Origin: UBA2030 sp049969475
GTDB lineage: Bacteria; Bacteroidota; Bacteroidia; Bacteroidales; TTA-H9
Assembly: GCA_049969475.1 (NCBI GenBank)
Contig: JBMFOU010000013.1
Span: 1-64,000 of the forward strand
Length of the DNA stretch: 64,000 bases
Direction of reading: 5' to 3'
A program made the position numbers and the translations under genes. This document shows, piece after piece, positions 9,538 to 17,545 of the stretch (position 1 is its first letter; every line of letters starts with the position of its first letter). Under the pieces are notes generated by a model. The model made no database searches, was not told the origin of the DNA, and saw nothing but the letters and a program-made list of their open reading frames with translations.

Positions 9538-10540
9538 ATGATTGATGATTTATTAAAGGCAAAATTAATAAAGCAGCTGAACCCATGATGATAATCGTAA
9601 GCGTTTGAGAAGTCCACAGAAGCCAGCCCATTGCGTAGCCTGTGGGGGAGGGAATTCCGTAGAGCAGGAGGGTTTCAGCTATAATAGCCGGATAAACGCC
9701 TATGCCTCCTTGTACGAGTATGATACCAATAGAACCGAAAACCAAAACAGCCAATCCGGCTTTGAAGCCTAATCCAGCGGTCTCTGGGAGACTCAGAAAT
9801 ACGATCCAGGCCATCAGGTAATAAGCTGTCCAGATAAAAAGGGTGTGAAAAATAAATTCCACAGGTTTTTTCATGCGACGAATGGCCCAGATGCCTTCCC
9901 AGAGCCCCATGCCCATATCCCTGATTTTCCTGACGGTTTTTAGATGATAAAAACGATGTCGAAAAATGAGTAGGAGCGCTAAAACTGCCAGAAACCCGCC
10001 CACAATCAACCATTTTAGGAGCCCTGCATGTCCGGCGGCTTCCGCTTTCATATATAAGGGCGTATATACATGTTCATCTACATAATGGCTAATGAGATGA
10101 AACTGGAGGGCAAGATTGATAAAGAAAATCAGAATAAAAACGGCCATATCGAGCGCACGCTCGGTGATAACCGTCCCAAAGGATTGATTGAAGGGTATTT
10201 TTTCGTAACGGGCCAAAACTCCACAACGACTCACTTCACCTAGGCGAGGCAGAGCCAGGTTGGCAAAATAGCCAATGAAAACGGCCATAAAAACGTTGCT
10301 GTAACGAGGTTGATGCTCTAATCCTTCCAATAGAATTATCCATCGCCGGGCGCGGCTGGCATGGCTTAGTATGCCCAAAAAAATGGAAATAATTATCCAA
10401 ATATAACTGGCCCTACCTATGGCTAATATAATCTCTCTGCGCTGCTCAGGCGTGAGATGATGTAAAAAAAGATATATGAAAAGAATTCCTACTCCCAGGA
10501 AAAAGGTAATCCGAAGGATATTGCGAAGCGTTTTACTCAC
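9500..10540 (-). CDS. Flippase-like integral membrane protein (UPF0104/LPG synthase TM domain family)
   Basis: A 346-residue polytopic membrane protein with about eight hydrophobic segments, starting with a helix at residues 8-27. Motifs typical of the lysylphosphatidylglycerol_synthase_TM (AglD/MprF N-terminal) family are visible: HASRARRWIILLEGL, FANLALPRLGEVSRCGVLARYEKIPF, TVITERALDMAVF, and GGIGVYPAIIAE near the C terminus. The family includes lipid flippases, but the substrate here is unknown. The start overlaps the panD stop by 4 bases, which implies translational coupling. Its place next to an ADP-heptose gene suggests an envelope role, which is inference only. Confidence 0.85.
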   Translation of the reverse strand: MSKTLRNILRITFFLGVGILFIYLFLHHLTPEQRREIILAIGRASYIWIIISIFLGILSHASRARRWIILLEGLEHQPRYSNVFMAVFIGYFANLALPRLGEVSRCGVLARYEKIPFNQSFGTVITERALDMAVFILIFFINLALQFHLISHYVDEHVYTPLYMKAEAAGHAGLLKWLIVGGFLAVLALLLIFRHRFYHLKTVRKIRDMGMGLWEGIWAIRRMKKPVEFIFHTLFIWTAYYLMAWIVFLSLPETAGLGFKAGLAVLVFGSIGIILVQGGIGVYPAIIAETLLLYGIPSPTGYAMGWLLWTSQTLTIIIMGSAALLILPLINHQSYGFRIFSAKEDF

Positions 10541-10890
10541 ACCTTGGGCAGTTGATTGTTTTCGTCAGGAAAGATAATGTGGGGACGGAAAGTTTTGGCT
10601 TCTTCGAAATCCATCGAGGCGTAGGAAACGATAATAACTAGGTCGCCAGGGGCTACTTTACGGGCTGCGGCTCCGTTGATAGCTATTACTCCGCTACCTC
10701 TTTTGCCTTTGATGACATAGGTCTCAAAACGCTCCCCATTATGGATGTCGTAAATGTGCACCTTTTCGTTTTCAATCAGGTTAGCCGCATCCATCAAATC
10801 TTCATCAATGGTAATACTACCGATGTAGTTAAGGTTAGCATCGGTTACCGTGGCCCGGTGAATCTTTGATTTTAAAACTTCTATAAACAT
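10537..10890 (-). CDS. panD: Aspartate 1-decarboxylase precursor
   Basis: PanD decarboxylates L-aspartate to beta-alanine for pantothenate and coenzyme A. The proenzyme self-cleaves between Gly24 and Ser25, both present in NYIGSITID, to form the pyruvoyl cofactor. Other family features visible are Lys9 in LKSKIHRA, NGERFETYVI, GSGVIAINGAAAR and GDLVIIVSYA. The length of 117 residues is normal. It begins its own transcription unit from a promoter just upstream even though panC is the preceding gene on the same strand, and its stop overlaps the next gene's start by 4 bases. Confidence 0.97.
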   Translation of the reverse strand: MFIEVLKSKIHRATVTDANLNYIGSITIDEDLMDAANLIENEKVHIYDIHNGERFETYVIKGKRGSGVIAINGAAARKVAPGDLVIIVSYASMDFEEAKTFRPHIIFPDENNQLPKV

Positions 10891-10897
10891 AGCGGTG

Positions 10898-10905
10898 CAA
10901 AGTTA
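10898..10905 (-). promoter_or_regulatory. Candidate -7 box for the panD transcription unit
   Basis: TAACTTTG on the minus strand matches TAnnTTTG and lies just before the panD start. The -33 side is weak (a TTTT about 15 bases upstream), so this rests mainly on the -7 match and position. Confidence 0.45.
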
Positions 10906-10936
10906 CGATATTTTCCGGCTAAAATCCGTTAAGGAC

Positions 10937-11794
10937 TTAGGAATGGGCTCTATATAGTTCAATGTTGTCGATCAGCCTGACACCTCCTAACCATACTGCC
11001 ACAAAACCCATGGCTATGTGTGCCTCATTCCAATCATTGACAGGTAGCAACGTCTCGGCATCGGCTATCTCAAAATATTCGGGCTCAAAACCATCTACAT
11101 GTTGTAAATTCTGTAAAACCCAATTTTTAACCTCAGTCACCGTGTGGTCATGGATCATTTCTCTGGCTGAGACAAGGGTCTGGTAAATGTGGGGGGCTTT
11201 TCTTCGGTCGGAGGGCGATAGGCGCATGTTGCGCGAGCTCATGGCCAATCCGTCTGATTCCCTTACTATGGGACAGGGCACTATTTCCACAGGGATTTCA
11301 TACTTGCTGACCAGCGCCCGGATGATCGCTAACTGTTGATAATCTTTTTCCCCGAAATACGCCCTGTGAGGTTGCACCATTTCAAAAAGCCGTCGAACCA
11401 CGATGGCAACTCCCTTGAAATGCCCTGGCCGAAAAGCTCCTTCCATAACTTTATCCAAATGTCCGAAATCATAGGTTTCGTTAACTGCTGAAGGATACAT
11501 TTCTTCAACCGTAGGCATGAAAACCGCATGGCATCCTGCCTCTTGTAACATTCTCACGTCTTGCTCGGGAGTTCGGGGGTATTTGGCCAGATCCTCAGGG
11601 TTGTTGAATTGAATAGGATTTACAAAAATACTGGCAATGGCATAATCGTTTTCCTGCACTGCCCTGCGCACCAACGACAGATGCCCTTCATGGAGGGCGC
11701 CCATGGTGGGTACAAATCCCAGACTTTTTCCTGAAAAACGAACCGAAGCTGCAAATTCAGCAGCTTCGGCCTTGGTGGTTAATATTTTTATCAT
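10937..11794 (-). CDS. panC: Pantothenate synthetase (pantoate-beta-alanine ligase)
   Basis: PanC joins pantoate and beta-alanine using ATP, giving pantothenate. The family markers are complete: FVPTMGALHEGHLSLV with HEGH at 35-38, FVNPIQFNNPEDLAKYPRTPEQD, FRPGHFKGVAIVV, FGEKDYQQL and the KMSKS-equivalent SDGLAMSSRN. The length of 285 residues is normal. It directly precedes panD, whose product beta-alanine is a substrate, but panB is not in the window. The stop of the upstream lipoprotein gene shares one base with the panC start, so the two are probably co-translated. Confidence 0.97.
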   Translation of the reverse strand: MIKILTTKAEAAEFAASVRFSGKSLGFVPTMGALHEGHLSLVRRAVQENDYAIASIFVNPIQFNNPEDLAKYPRTPEQDVRMLQEAGCHAVFMPTVEEMYPSAVNETYDFGHLDKVMEGAFRPGHFKGVAIVVRRLFEMVQPHRAYFGEKDYQQLAIIRALVSKYEIPVEIVPCPIVRESDGLAMSSRNMRLSPSDRRKAPHIYQTLVSAREMIHDHTVTEVKNWVLQNLQHVDGFEPEYFEIADAETLLPVNDWNEAHIAMGFVAVWLGGVRLIDNIELYRAHS

Positions 11795-12321
11795 TATTTA
11801 CGTTTCAGAATTTCGAGTAAATCTGTTTCAGGCCTGTTTTGAAATCTTTCTACTATCCGGCCAATTTCTTTGCCATTTCGATAGATGATAAAGGTCGGAA
11901 TTTTCTCAATGTCGTATTTCTTGATGTTTACATCACCGGCCTCTTTGTTGCGGTCTACACAGATTATCTCCATGATTTCGGGATTTAAAATGTCCGCTTC
12001 GGCAGTAAAAAGCACCTGGAAAAACCTTGGCACTTCTTCCTGTGAATCAGAGCACCAGGTGCCCATAATAATCCGGTAGGTTACACCATCCATCAGTTTT
12101 TTGCATTCCTGTACCGTGGAATCGTTGGGCATGTATTCAGTCAGCCCCTTGATGTAGTAATCTTTGAAAAGGTCGCCCTTCAGCCCTTCAATATTTGCAT
12201 AACCAATGAAGATGTCTTCCCCAGTCTTAGGGTCTTTAATTATCTGATTATAAACTTTTTCATGTTTGCAGGCCGATAAGCCGATAAAAACCAGGAGCAA
12301 TAAAGGCATAAGTTTTTTCAT
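11794..12321 (-). CDS. Thioredoxin-fold lipoprotein with a single-cysteine active site
   Basis: This 175-residue protein starts with a lipoprotein signal peptide (MKKLMPLLLLVFIGLSAC, lipidated Cys at 18). The rest has a thioredoxin-like fold: RIIMGTWCSDSQEEVPRFF, a central EIICVDRNKE strand and IEKIPTFIIYRNGKEIGRI containing the cis-proline. The usual CxxC is changed to C90-S-D-S93, so only a monothiol redox centre remains and dithiol oxidoreductase activity is unlikely. It overlaps the panC start by a single base. The function is unknown; a periplasmic thiol-linked role is only inference. Confidence 0.8.
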   Translation of the reverse strand: MKKLMPLLLLVFIGLSACKHEKVYNQIIKDPKTGEDIFIGYANIEGLKGDLFKDYYIKGLTEYMPNDSTVQECKKLMDGVTYRIIMGTWCSDSQEEVPRFFQVLFTAEADILNPEIMEIICVDRNKEAGDVNIKKYDIEKIPTFIIYRNGKEIGRIVERFQNRPETDLLEILKRK

Positions 12322-12380
12322 AGCTGGATAATGTTAGGTTAACGGAATTTCGTTGGATAGAAATTGGAAGAATTATCTTA

Positions 12381-12623
12381 TCAGTGATTAACTGCTTCTA
12401 CCGATTTGATTTCCGGAACCGCTTTTATTACAGCCTGCTCTATTCCGTTCTTAAGGGTCATTATGCTAAAGGGGCATGAACCACATGCTCCGATTAATTT
12501 CACATTAACGGTCATATCCTCGGTAAGTTCCAGGAATTCAATATCCCCTCCGTCGCGCTGAAGATAGGGACGTATCTGTTCAATAACGTTGCGTACTTTC
12601 TGTTCGATGATCTGATTGGACAT
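12381..12623 (-). CDS. NifU-like C-terminal-domain Fe-S scaffold protein
   Basis: An 80-residue stand-alone NifU C-terminal (Nfu-type) domain. It carries the [4Fe-4S]-binding CxxC as ACGSCPFS (Cys47, Cys50), with the preceding RPYLQRDGGDIEFLEL and the closing EQAVIKAVPEI typical of the family. These proteins assemble or carry Fe-S clusters for delivery to apo-enzymes; complex I encoded later in the window would be one possible client. I chose the Met at 12623 because translation from an upstream TTG (12677) would run through a strong hairpin and adds 18 unconserved residues. Confidence 0.9.
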   Translation of the reverse strand: MSNQIIEQKVRNVIEQIRPYLQRDGGDIEFLELTEDMTVNVKLIGACGSCPFSIMTLKNGIEQAVIKAVPEIKSVEAVNH

Positions 12624-12643
12624 GGCTTTGAGTTTGCGTGGAT

Positions 12644-12672
12644 AAAAAAAGGGTGAAAATTGAGTTTCACCC
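12644..12672 (-). terminator. Strong Rho-independent hairpin between the M49-like gene and the nifU-like gene
   Basis: On the minus strand a perfect 8-bp stem (GGGTGAAA/TTTCACCC, arms 12665-12672 and 12651-12658, loop of 6) is followed by seven T. It is the natural terminator for the M49-like peptidase gene, but it also lies between the candidate promoter and start codon of the nifU-like gene, so it could act as an attenuator there. Confidence 0.75.
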
Positions 12673-12674
12673 TG

Positions 12675-12682
12675 CAAAATTA
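12675..12682 (-). promoter_or_regulatory. Candidate promoter of the nifU-like gene
   Basis: TAATTTTG on the minus strand matches TAnnTTTG, with an ATTG 17 bases upstream as -33 element. Transcription would begin at or just inside the following terminator hairpin. Confidence 0.5.
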
Positions 12683-12725
12683 TAGAAAAAACAATGAAGC
12701 AATGTTTATTTTGACTTGATTTAAA

Positions 12726-14354
12726 TTATAAACCCAATATTTCAGGTCCCTGTTCGAAAACCACATCGCGGGGTATGCCTGCCTGGGCTATACGGTCGAG
12801 TGCCCTGGTTAACTGCTCGGGCATATTGCCTTTGCTAGCTATAAGTTCTGATGATTTTTGGTAATCGCCGTCGCCTTGTAAGGTGATAATTAATCCCGAG
12901 AGTCCGGCAACGGCTTTTTTCATCTTTTCGAAGTCCACCGAGTATAATCCATTTTCAGAATCGTAGTTGAAAGCCCCATTTTCCAGGAAATAATTGAATT
13001 GTATCATATTGGCTTTCCCATGAGCCGAGGATGCACCAAACCTTACACTGCGGAAAATTCCAGCCAGAAATGTTACATAGTTTTCCATCAACTCGCGGTC
13101 TTTAATTTCTCCCATTTCATGCATCTGGGTGACAAGGTAAAGCCCGGTGATGTCGGCTTTGGCTTCTTCAAGGGCGCTGTAGTTATCTTTTAATGCTTCC
13201 CTTACATCGCCTTTGCCATTGATGGTGCGATGAACTCCAAGACCGTGTGCAATTTCGTGAAACATAACATTTTCAAAAAAAGCATCAAACGAAATATACT
13301 TCACCTGTGCCGGATCTATCACCATGTGGGCAATGGGGAGTAAAATTTTGTCGAATTTGGCCTTCATCGAGTTTTTTAGCTGAAGCCTGCGACTGCCTTT
13401 CAGTTTCTGCACTTCGGGATCGTTGGGCAGGTTGATGGCAATGGTTTTGCTTCCCGAATTGCAATCGCCGGCATAGTAGATTGCATCGTAAGCTCCTAAA
13501 TCGCTCGATGAAGCAGGTTCTTCAGCCTTGTAAGCCGCGGGCACAGGAAGCGAACGCTGCAGTTTGGGCAGCAAGGTTGCTATATGAGCCAATTTCTGCG
13601 TCCAATCCATATCCTTAACCAGGATAAAACTTTCAAATGCAGCCTTGTATCCAAAAAGCCGGTCTTCATAGTTTTCGATGGGCCCTATCACAAAATCTAT
13701 CTTATTGTTTTTCATATCCATCCAGGCCAGGTCGCTCTCGAAATAATCGTTGGAAAGCAAGGCCTTACTGCGGGCGGTGAGGTATTTTTTCAGCCCTTCG
13801 TCTTCGGCCAGGGCTGCAGCCTGAAGTAATAGTGCAGAGGCCTTGGTCAGTTCATCCTTGTATTCTTCGCTGTAGGGTACTACTTTCAGTTTGCCGTTTT
13901 CGTCCCGGCGAATAACGGTGTAAAGGCTGGTTTTGGCGGGGTCGTTGAGCGCTTCAAATTCTTCACGCGTCATGTCGTGGGGATAAAATTCAGCACCCAA
14001 TGGCTTGGGCCCTACGCCTTTCACAAAAGGCTCCATGTTGTTGAGCCTTTCCCATGGACCATAATTGATCTCTGCAAACTGACGGGTATAGCCCTGTAGC
14101 GATGAAAGCAGCTCTTCTTTGTTTCCGTATGCTTGTTTCCAGAACAAGTCGTCCATTATGCGCGCTGCTTCAAACAGAAGGGGTAGCATTTGTTTTTCTT
14201 TTTCGCTCAGCTGCGAGAGATCGGTCGTAAGCTTCACCGGGGCATATTCTTCCACCTTGGCCTTCATCTGTTCCTCTTGTTTTTGTATGTTATCGGGTTG
14301 ATGGCAAGCCCACACATTAACTACCAATAGTAAAGCAATCCAGCTTCTTTTCAT
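12726..14354 (-). CDS. M49 (dipeptidyl-peptidase III)-like zinc peptidase lipoprotein
   Basis: A 542-residue protein with an N-terminal lipoprotein-type signal (MKRSWIALLLVVNVWAC, Cys at 17), so probably anchored in the envelope. The catalytic region has NVMFHEIAHGLGVH (HEIAH at 366-370) followed about 30 residues later by LEEAKADITGLYL, where the second Glu would be the third zinc ligand. This resembles the M49 fold as found in DPP III-like and plant Nudix-linked proteins, which also use HExxHGxG. Bacterial relatives are often labelled Zn-dependent hydrolases. Substrates are unknown. It has its own promoter and is followed by a strong terminator. Confidence 0.78.
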   Translation of the reverse strand: MKRSWIALLLVVNVWACHQPDNIQKQEEQMKAKVEEYAPVKLTTDLSQLSEKEKQMLPLLFEAARIMDDLFWKQAYGNKEELLSSLQGYTRQFAEINYGPWERLNNMEPFVKGVGPKPLGAEFYPHDMTREEFEALNDPAKTSLYTVIRRDENGKLKVVPYSEEYKDELTKASALLLQAAALAEDEGLKKYLTARSKALLSNDYFESDLAWMDMKNNKIDFVIGPIENYEDRLFGYKAAFESFILVKDMDWTQKLAHIATLLPKLQRSLPVPAAYKAEEPASSSDLGAYDAIYYAGDCNSGSKTIAINLPNDPEVQKLKGSRRLQLKNSMKAKFDKILLPIAHMVIDPAQVKYISFDAFFENVMFHEIAHGLGVHRTINGKGDVREALKDNYSALEEAKADITGLYLVTQMHEMGEIKDRELMENYVTFLAGIFRSVRFGASSAHGKANMIQFNYFLENGAFNYDSENGLYSVDFEKMKKAVAGLSGLIITLQGDGDYQKSSELIASKGNMPEQLTRALDRIAQAGIPRDVVFEQGPEILGL

Positions 14355-14400
14355 AGGGTCTTTGAGTATTTTGTTATTAAGGGTTGATTTGGGTTTATGG

Positions 14401-14408
14401 CAAATTTA
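14401..14408 (-). promoter_or_regulatory. Candidate -7 box for the M49-like peptidase gene
   Basis: TAAATTTG on the minus strand matches TAnnTTTG and lies 47 bases before the start codon, inside the 84-base gap after the alkyltransferase-like gene. Confidence 0.45.
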
Positions 14409-14438
14409 TGGAAAATAATGCGGAGTTGAGTCTGGAAA

Positions 14439-14807
14439 TCAGGTAAACCAGGTATCTTTTTCCAGTTCTCGTGCAGGATCCCAGTATAGTTTTTCAAAAT
14501 CTACAACTTGGTCGTCAATTACTCTTATGCCCTCATTTTCAAGAAGTTGTTGCATGACCCTCGGGCCTCCGAAATGGTGTTTTCCCGTGAGCCTTCCCTT
14601 TCGGTTGACTACCCGGTGGGCTGGAATATCTCCTAGTGAATGCGAGTGATTCATGGCCCAGCCTACCATCCGCGCCGATGACCCTGTCCCCAGGCAGCGG
14701 GCAATAGCTCCATAAGTTGTTACCCTGCCATAGGGTATAAGTCGCACAATATCATATATTTTTTCGAAGAAAGTTTTATCTGACTCCATTAATTCTGAAC
14801 TGGACAT
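14439..14807 (-). CDS. Alkyltransferase-like protein (ATL), MGMT family without the acceptor cysteine
   Basis: This 122-residue protein matches the DNA-binding domain of O6-methylguanine-DNA methyltransferase: IPYGRVTTYGAIARCLG, SARMVGWAMNHSH and GDIPAHRVVNRKGRLTG. In active methyltransferases the centre is PCHRV; here it is PAHRV (Ala63), so the protein cannot take up the alkyl group. ATL proteins of this kind bind O6-alkylguanine and recruit nucleotide excision repair. Its start overlaps the end of trmB by 32 bases; a Met at residue 7 would shorten but not remove that overlap. The pair is probably co-transcribed. Confidence 0.92.
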   Translation of the reverse strand: MSSSELMESDKTFFEKIYDIVRLIPYGRVTTYGAIARCLGTGSSARMVGWAMNHSHSLGDIPAHRVVNRKGRLTGKHHFGGPRVMQQLLENEGIRVIDDQVVDFEKLYWDPARELEKDTWFT

Positions 14808-15450
14808 AATGAATTTTAGCTCCTTGTGCCAACCACTGGGCTTCGTAAAATGTGGTTACTTCTGTGACTATTCCCTGAAATCCAGAAGCATATAAATCGT
14901 TGGTAGCGAAAATGAGATGATGATTTTCGCGGGCAATGATTTCGAGGGTATATTCGTAAAAAGCCGGGTTGTCGGTCTTCAGATGAATGAGGTGTTCGGG
15001 TCTGAGAATTTTCCTGTAAATATCAATCAGTTGAGGCGAGGTCAGCCGCTTTCGTTCGGCAGGTTTACTGGGCTGGGGGTCAGGAAAAGGTATCCAGATT
15101 TCTTCTATCTCGCCTGGGGCAAAGACCATGGGCAGGTTTTGTATGTGGGTGCGTATAAAGGCTGTATTTTTTAAACCTTCCTGCATTGCAATGCTTGCAC
15201 CTTTCCACATTCTTGCACCCTTAATATCAACACCAGCAAAATTGCGATTTGGGAATTTTCGGGCCTGGTGTACTGTGTATTCTGCCTTGCCGCATCCTAC
15301 TTCGAGGGTTACCGGTGAATCGTTACCAAAAAAATCAGGATACCACTTTCCTTTCAATGGAAAGCCTTGCAAAAGTTCATGGTACTTGGGTTCAAAAAAA
15401 TGAGGGAAATGCTGGCATTCTGCCCAATGAATACGTTTCTTTTTGCCCAC
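14776..15450 (-). CDS. trmB: tRNA (guanine-N7-)-methyltransferase
   Basis: TrmB makes m7G46 in the variable loop of many tRNAs using S-adenosylmethionine. The SAM-binding motif TLEVGCGKAEYTVHQA (VGCG at 51-54), the acidic GVDIKGARMWKGA, and the family signature IWIPFPDPQPSKPAERKRLTSP are all present, with TEVTTFYEAQWLAQG near the end. In E. coli the corresponding motif reads FPDPWxKxRHxKRR; the version here is the common divergent form. The length of 224 residues is typical. Confidence 0.93.
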   Translation of the reverse strand: MGKKKRIHWAECQHFPHFFEPKYHELLQGFPLKGKWYPDFFGNDSPVTLEVGCGKAEYTVHQARKFPNRNFAGVDIKGARMWKGASIAMQEGLKNTAFIRTHIQNLPMVFAPGEIEEIWIPFPDPQPSKPAERKRLTSPQLIDIYRKILRPEHLIHLKTDNPAFYEYTLEIIARENHHLIFATNDLYASGFQGIVTEVTTFYEAQWLAQGAKIHYVQFRINGVR

Positions 15451-15524
15451 CCCTTTTGGTTTTATTTTGGGACAAAATTAGGGGCAATTTCCCGACGCGA
15501 CAATACGTTGGGTTGTATTTAGAC

Positions 15525-16673
15525 TCAAAGTTTGCTAATCCAGAGTCCGGTGATGTCTTTCTGGGCCAGATCATTTCGTGCCTGGGTGGCTTCTGTAAGA
15601 CTTGCATAGCCTCCCACACTCACCCTGATAAGGCCTGAGGGTGTGCTTCCTGCCTTAAAGGCTTCAATGCCCTTTTGCCGGAGCTCTGTAATAATTCGGG
15701 TGGCATTATCGAGATTCTTGAAGCATCCAATGATTAAGTGATATTTGCCATGGATGTCGGAGGTTGTAGATGATGCCTGAATTGATGTTTCAGGTTCTAA
15801 ATTGACGAGGCTTTCCTTTGCTTGCACTGTGGGCGGAGTCTTTTCGGTCGAAGGCAGGCCTGCTGATTTTTTACCTTGAGGTTGAGCAGTAATATCGCTT
15901 TTGAAAACAATTACGGGTAAGGTAGTATCTGCCGGTACAGGTTCAGGTTCAGTGGCTAGGGATGCCGGCCATTGAACTCCTGCAAAGTATTGCTCTTGCA
16001 ATGGGTCTTGTGAGGGAATGTTTTCAGGTTTTAAACTTTCTTGAGACTGAGAAACTGAAATTCCACTGAAGGAGGAATAACTAACCAGCCCCTCCAGAAC
16101 ACCAGTCTGATATACTGAATAAAAAGCCAGTAAAAGCAAAGGCATAATCATTACTGTCCATCGCAGTCCTTCCACCACATGTTTGCGCTGCAGACTCTTT
16201 CGTTCAGGTTTACGATCCTTACGTTGAATAGGAGGGGTTGGGTGTTTTAAAGGCAGAGCGTTCACCTGAGTCAAACCAAAGGCATCGTCAAGCAAATTGG
16301 CCTGCCTGTCGGGTTCGAATCGGAAGTTTTTATATTCATCCAACTTTAGAGTACCTAAACCTTTGAAGTATACCTCTTTGCCTATATTTAAATCGGCAAG
16401 GCATGCCCATGAAAACTCCTGAACTTTTTCTAGTGATGCGTTGTACGCCAAGCCTGATTTACGGGCAAGAAAACCCGCTAAAAGTCCATCGTTGGTGCGC
16501 AAAGCCGGATTGAACCCGATTTCGGCAGTCGGTGGCATGATTTTTCCACTGGATGCTTGTATGTATGCGGGTTTATAATGGGTGATAAATCCGCCCAGTC
16601 CTGGGATTATCACACATCCATGAGCCGGTAAAAGGTCTTTAATGAGTGTAGGTATTTCCTTCATGAGTTCCAT
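15525..16673 (-). CDS. HU-CCDC81 and SPOR domain protein (cell-division/envelope associated)
   Basis: The first ~140 residues resemble the paired bacterial HU-CCDC81 domains: LLPAHGCVIIPGLGGFI, FNPALRTNDGLLAGFLARKSGLAY and GKEVYFKGLGTLKLDEYKNFRFEPD. One transmembrane helix follows (about residues 172-190), then a Ser/Pro/Glu-rich linker, and a C-terminal SPOR domain (last ~75 residues, KYHLIIGCFKNLDNATRII...RVSVGGYASLTEA). SPOR domains bind denuded peptidoglycan, often at the division septum, so the protein probably links a cytoplasmic HU-like module to the cell wall. I start at Met 16673; the Met at 16691 would leave only about 4 bases after the predicted transcription start. Confidence 0.87.
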   Translation of the reverse strand: MELMKEIPTLIKDLLPAHGCVIIPGLGGFITHYKPAYIQASSGKIMPPTAEIGFNPALRTNDGLLAGFLARKSGLAYNASLEKVQEFSWACLADLNIGKEVYFKGLGTLKLDEYKNFRFEPDRQANLLDDAFGLTQVNALPLKHPTPPIQRKDRKPERKSLQRKHVVEGLRWTVMIMPLLLLAFYSVYQTGVLEGLVSYSSFSGISVSQSQESLKPENIPSQDPLQEQYFAGVQWPASLATEPEPVPADTTLPVIVFKSDITAQPQGKKSAGLPSTEKTPPTVQAKESLVNLEPETSIQASSTTSDIHGKYHLIIGCFKNLDNATRIITELRQKGIEAFKAGSTPSGLIRVSVGGYASLTEATQARNDLAQKDITGLWISKL

Positions 16674-16701
16674 CGCGTGGGTTTCTTTCATTTCCTCACA
16701 G

Positions 16702-16709
16702 CAAATATA
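16702..16709 (-). promoter_or_regulatory. Candidate -7 box for the HU-CCDC81/SPOR gene
   Basis: TATATTTG on the minus strand matches TAnnTTTG. Transcription would start near 16695, which favours the downstream Met (16673) as initiator. Confidence 0.5.
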
Positions 16710-16729
16710 AGCTTCTGCAGCTTAATTTG

Positions 16730-17473
16730 TTACTTAATGTTGATAACTTTTAGTAAATCCTCTGGGGTGTCAATGGCAACCGATTCGTAGCTGGTGAGCC
16801 CCATGCGGATTTTATAGCCCTGGTGCAGCCAGGTGAGCTGTTCCAGCGATTCGCTTTGCGATGCCGGTGCGATTGGCAATCGGGCCAGATTTTGCAGTAT
16901 GAATGATTTATAACCGTATATGCCCATGTGTTTATAATAATCCATGCGGGATAACCATTGATTTGTTTCCATTCCTCTGACAGCAGGCACGGGTTGTCGC
17001 GTAAAGTAGAGGGCCCAGCCTCTGGCATCGGTAACCACTTTTACGGCATGAGGACTCAAAAGTTCCGATTCTGTGTCAATTTTTTTCATGAGGCTGGCTA
17101 TCAGCACCTCCTGGTGGCCAAGTAATCGGGCTACTTCTTCCACCTGTTTGGGGTCAATAAAAGGTTCGTCGCCCTGGACATTAATAATCGCATCGAAGTT
17201 ACCTTGTCCCGAGATGAGGCGGGCGGCTTCAGCACACCGCGAAGTGCCGGATTCATGGCTGGGTGAGGTCATTACCACTTCTCCTCCGTTTTCGGTAACA
17301 TGCCGAAAAATACGCTCATCATCCGTAGCTACCACAACCTTTTCTATGCCCTGAGCCTGCCTTACCCGGTCCCAGACGTGCATGATCATGCTCCGGCCCC
17401 TGATATCTGCCAAAGGTTTTCCCGGAAAACGGGTAGAAGCATAACGGGCTGGAATGATGACCGCAATGCGCAT
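16730..17473 (-). CDS. kdsB: 3-deoxy-manno-octulosonate cytidylyltransferase (CMP-KDO synthetase)
   Basis: KdsB activates KDO with CTP to CMP-KDO, the donor for the first sugars of LPS core. The N-terminal IIPARYASTRFPGKPLADI nucleotide-binding signature, VVVATDDERI, NVQGDEPFIDP with the metal-binding Asp, and the KHMGIYGYKSFIL and SLEQLTWL blocks all match the family. The length of 247 residues is normal. It follows hutU by about 70 bases on the same strand. No kdsA or kdsC is nearby, though the heptose adenylyltransferase earlier in the window belongs to the same LPS core pathway. Confidence 0.97.
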   Translation of the reverse strand: MRIAVIIPARYASTRFPGKPLADIRGRSMIMHVWDRVRQAQGIEKVVVATDDERIFRHVTENGGEVVMTSPSHESGTSRCAEAARLISGQGNFDAIINVQGDEPFIDPKQVEEVARLLGHQEVLIASLMKKIDTESELLSPHAVKVVTDARGWALYFTRQPVPAVRGMETNQWLSRMDYYKHMGIYGYKSFILQNLARLPIAPASQSESLEQLTWLHQGYKIRMGLTSYESVAIDTPEDLLKVINIK

Positions 17474-17545
17474 GATAGGATTTCGTTTTTGTTAAGTACT
17501 GAATAAAAGGGAATTACTGGCTATCCTTGAGTTGGCGAAAATTTT

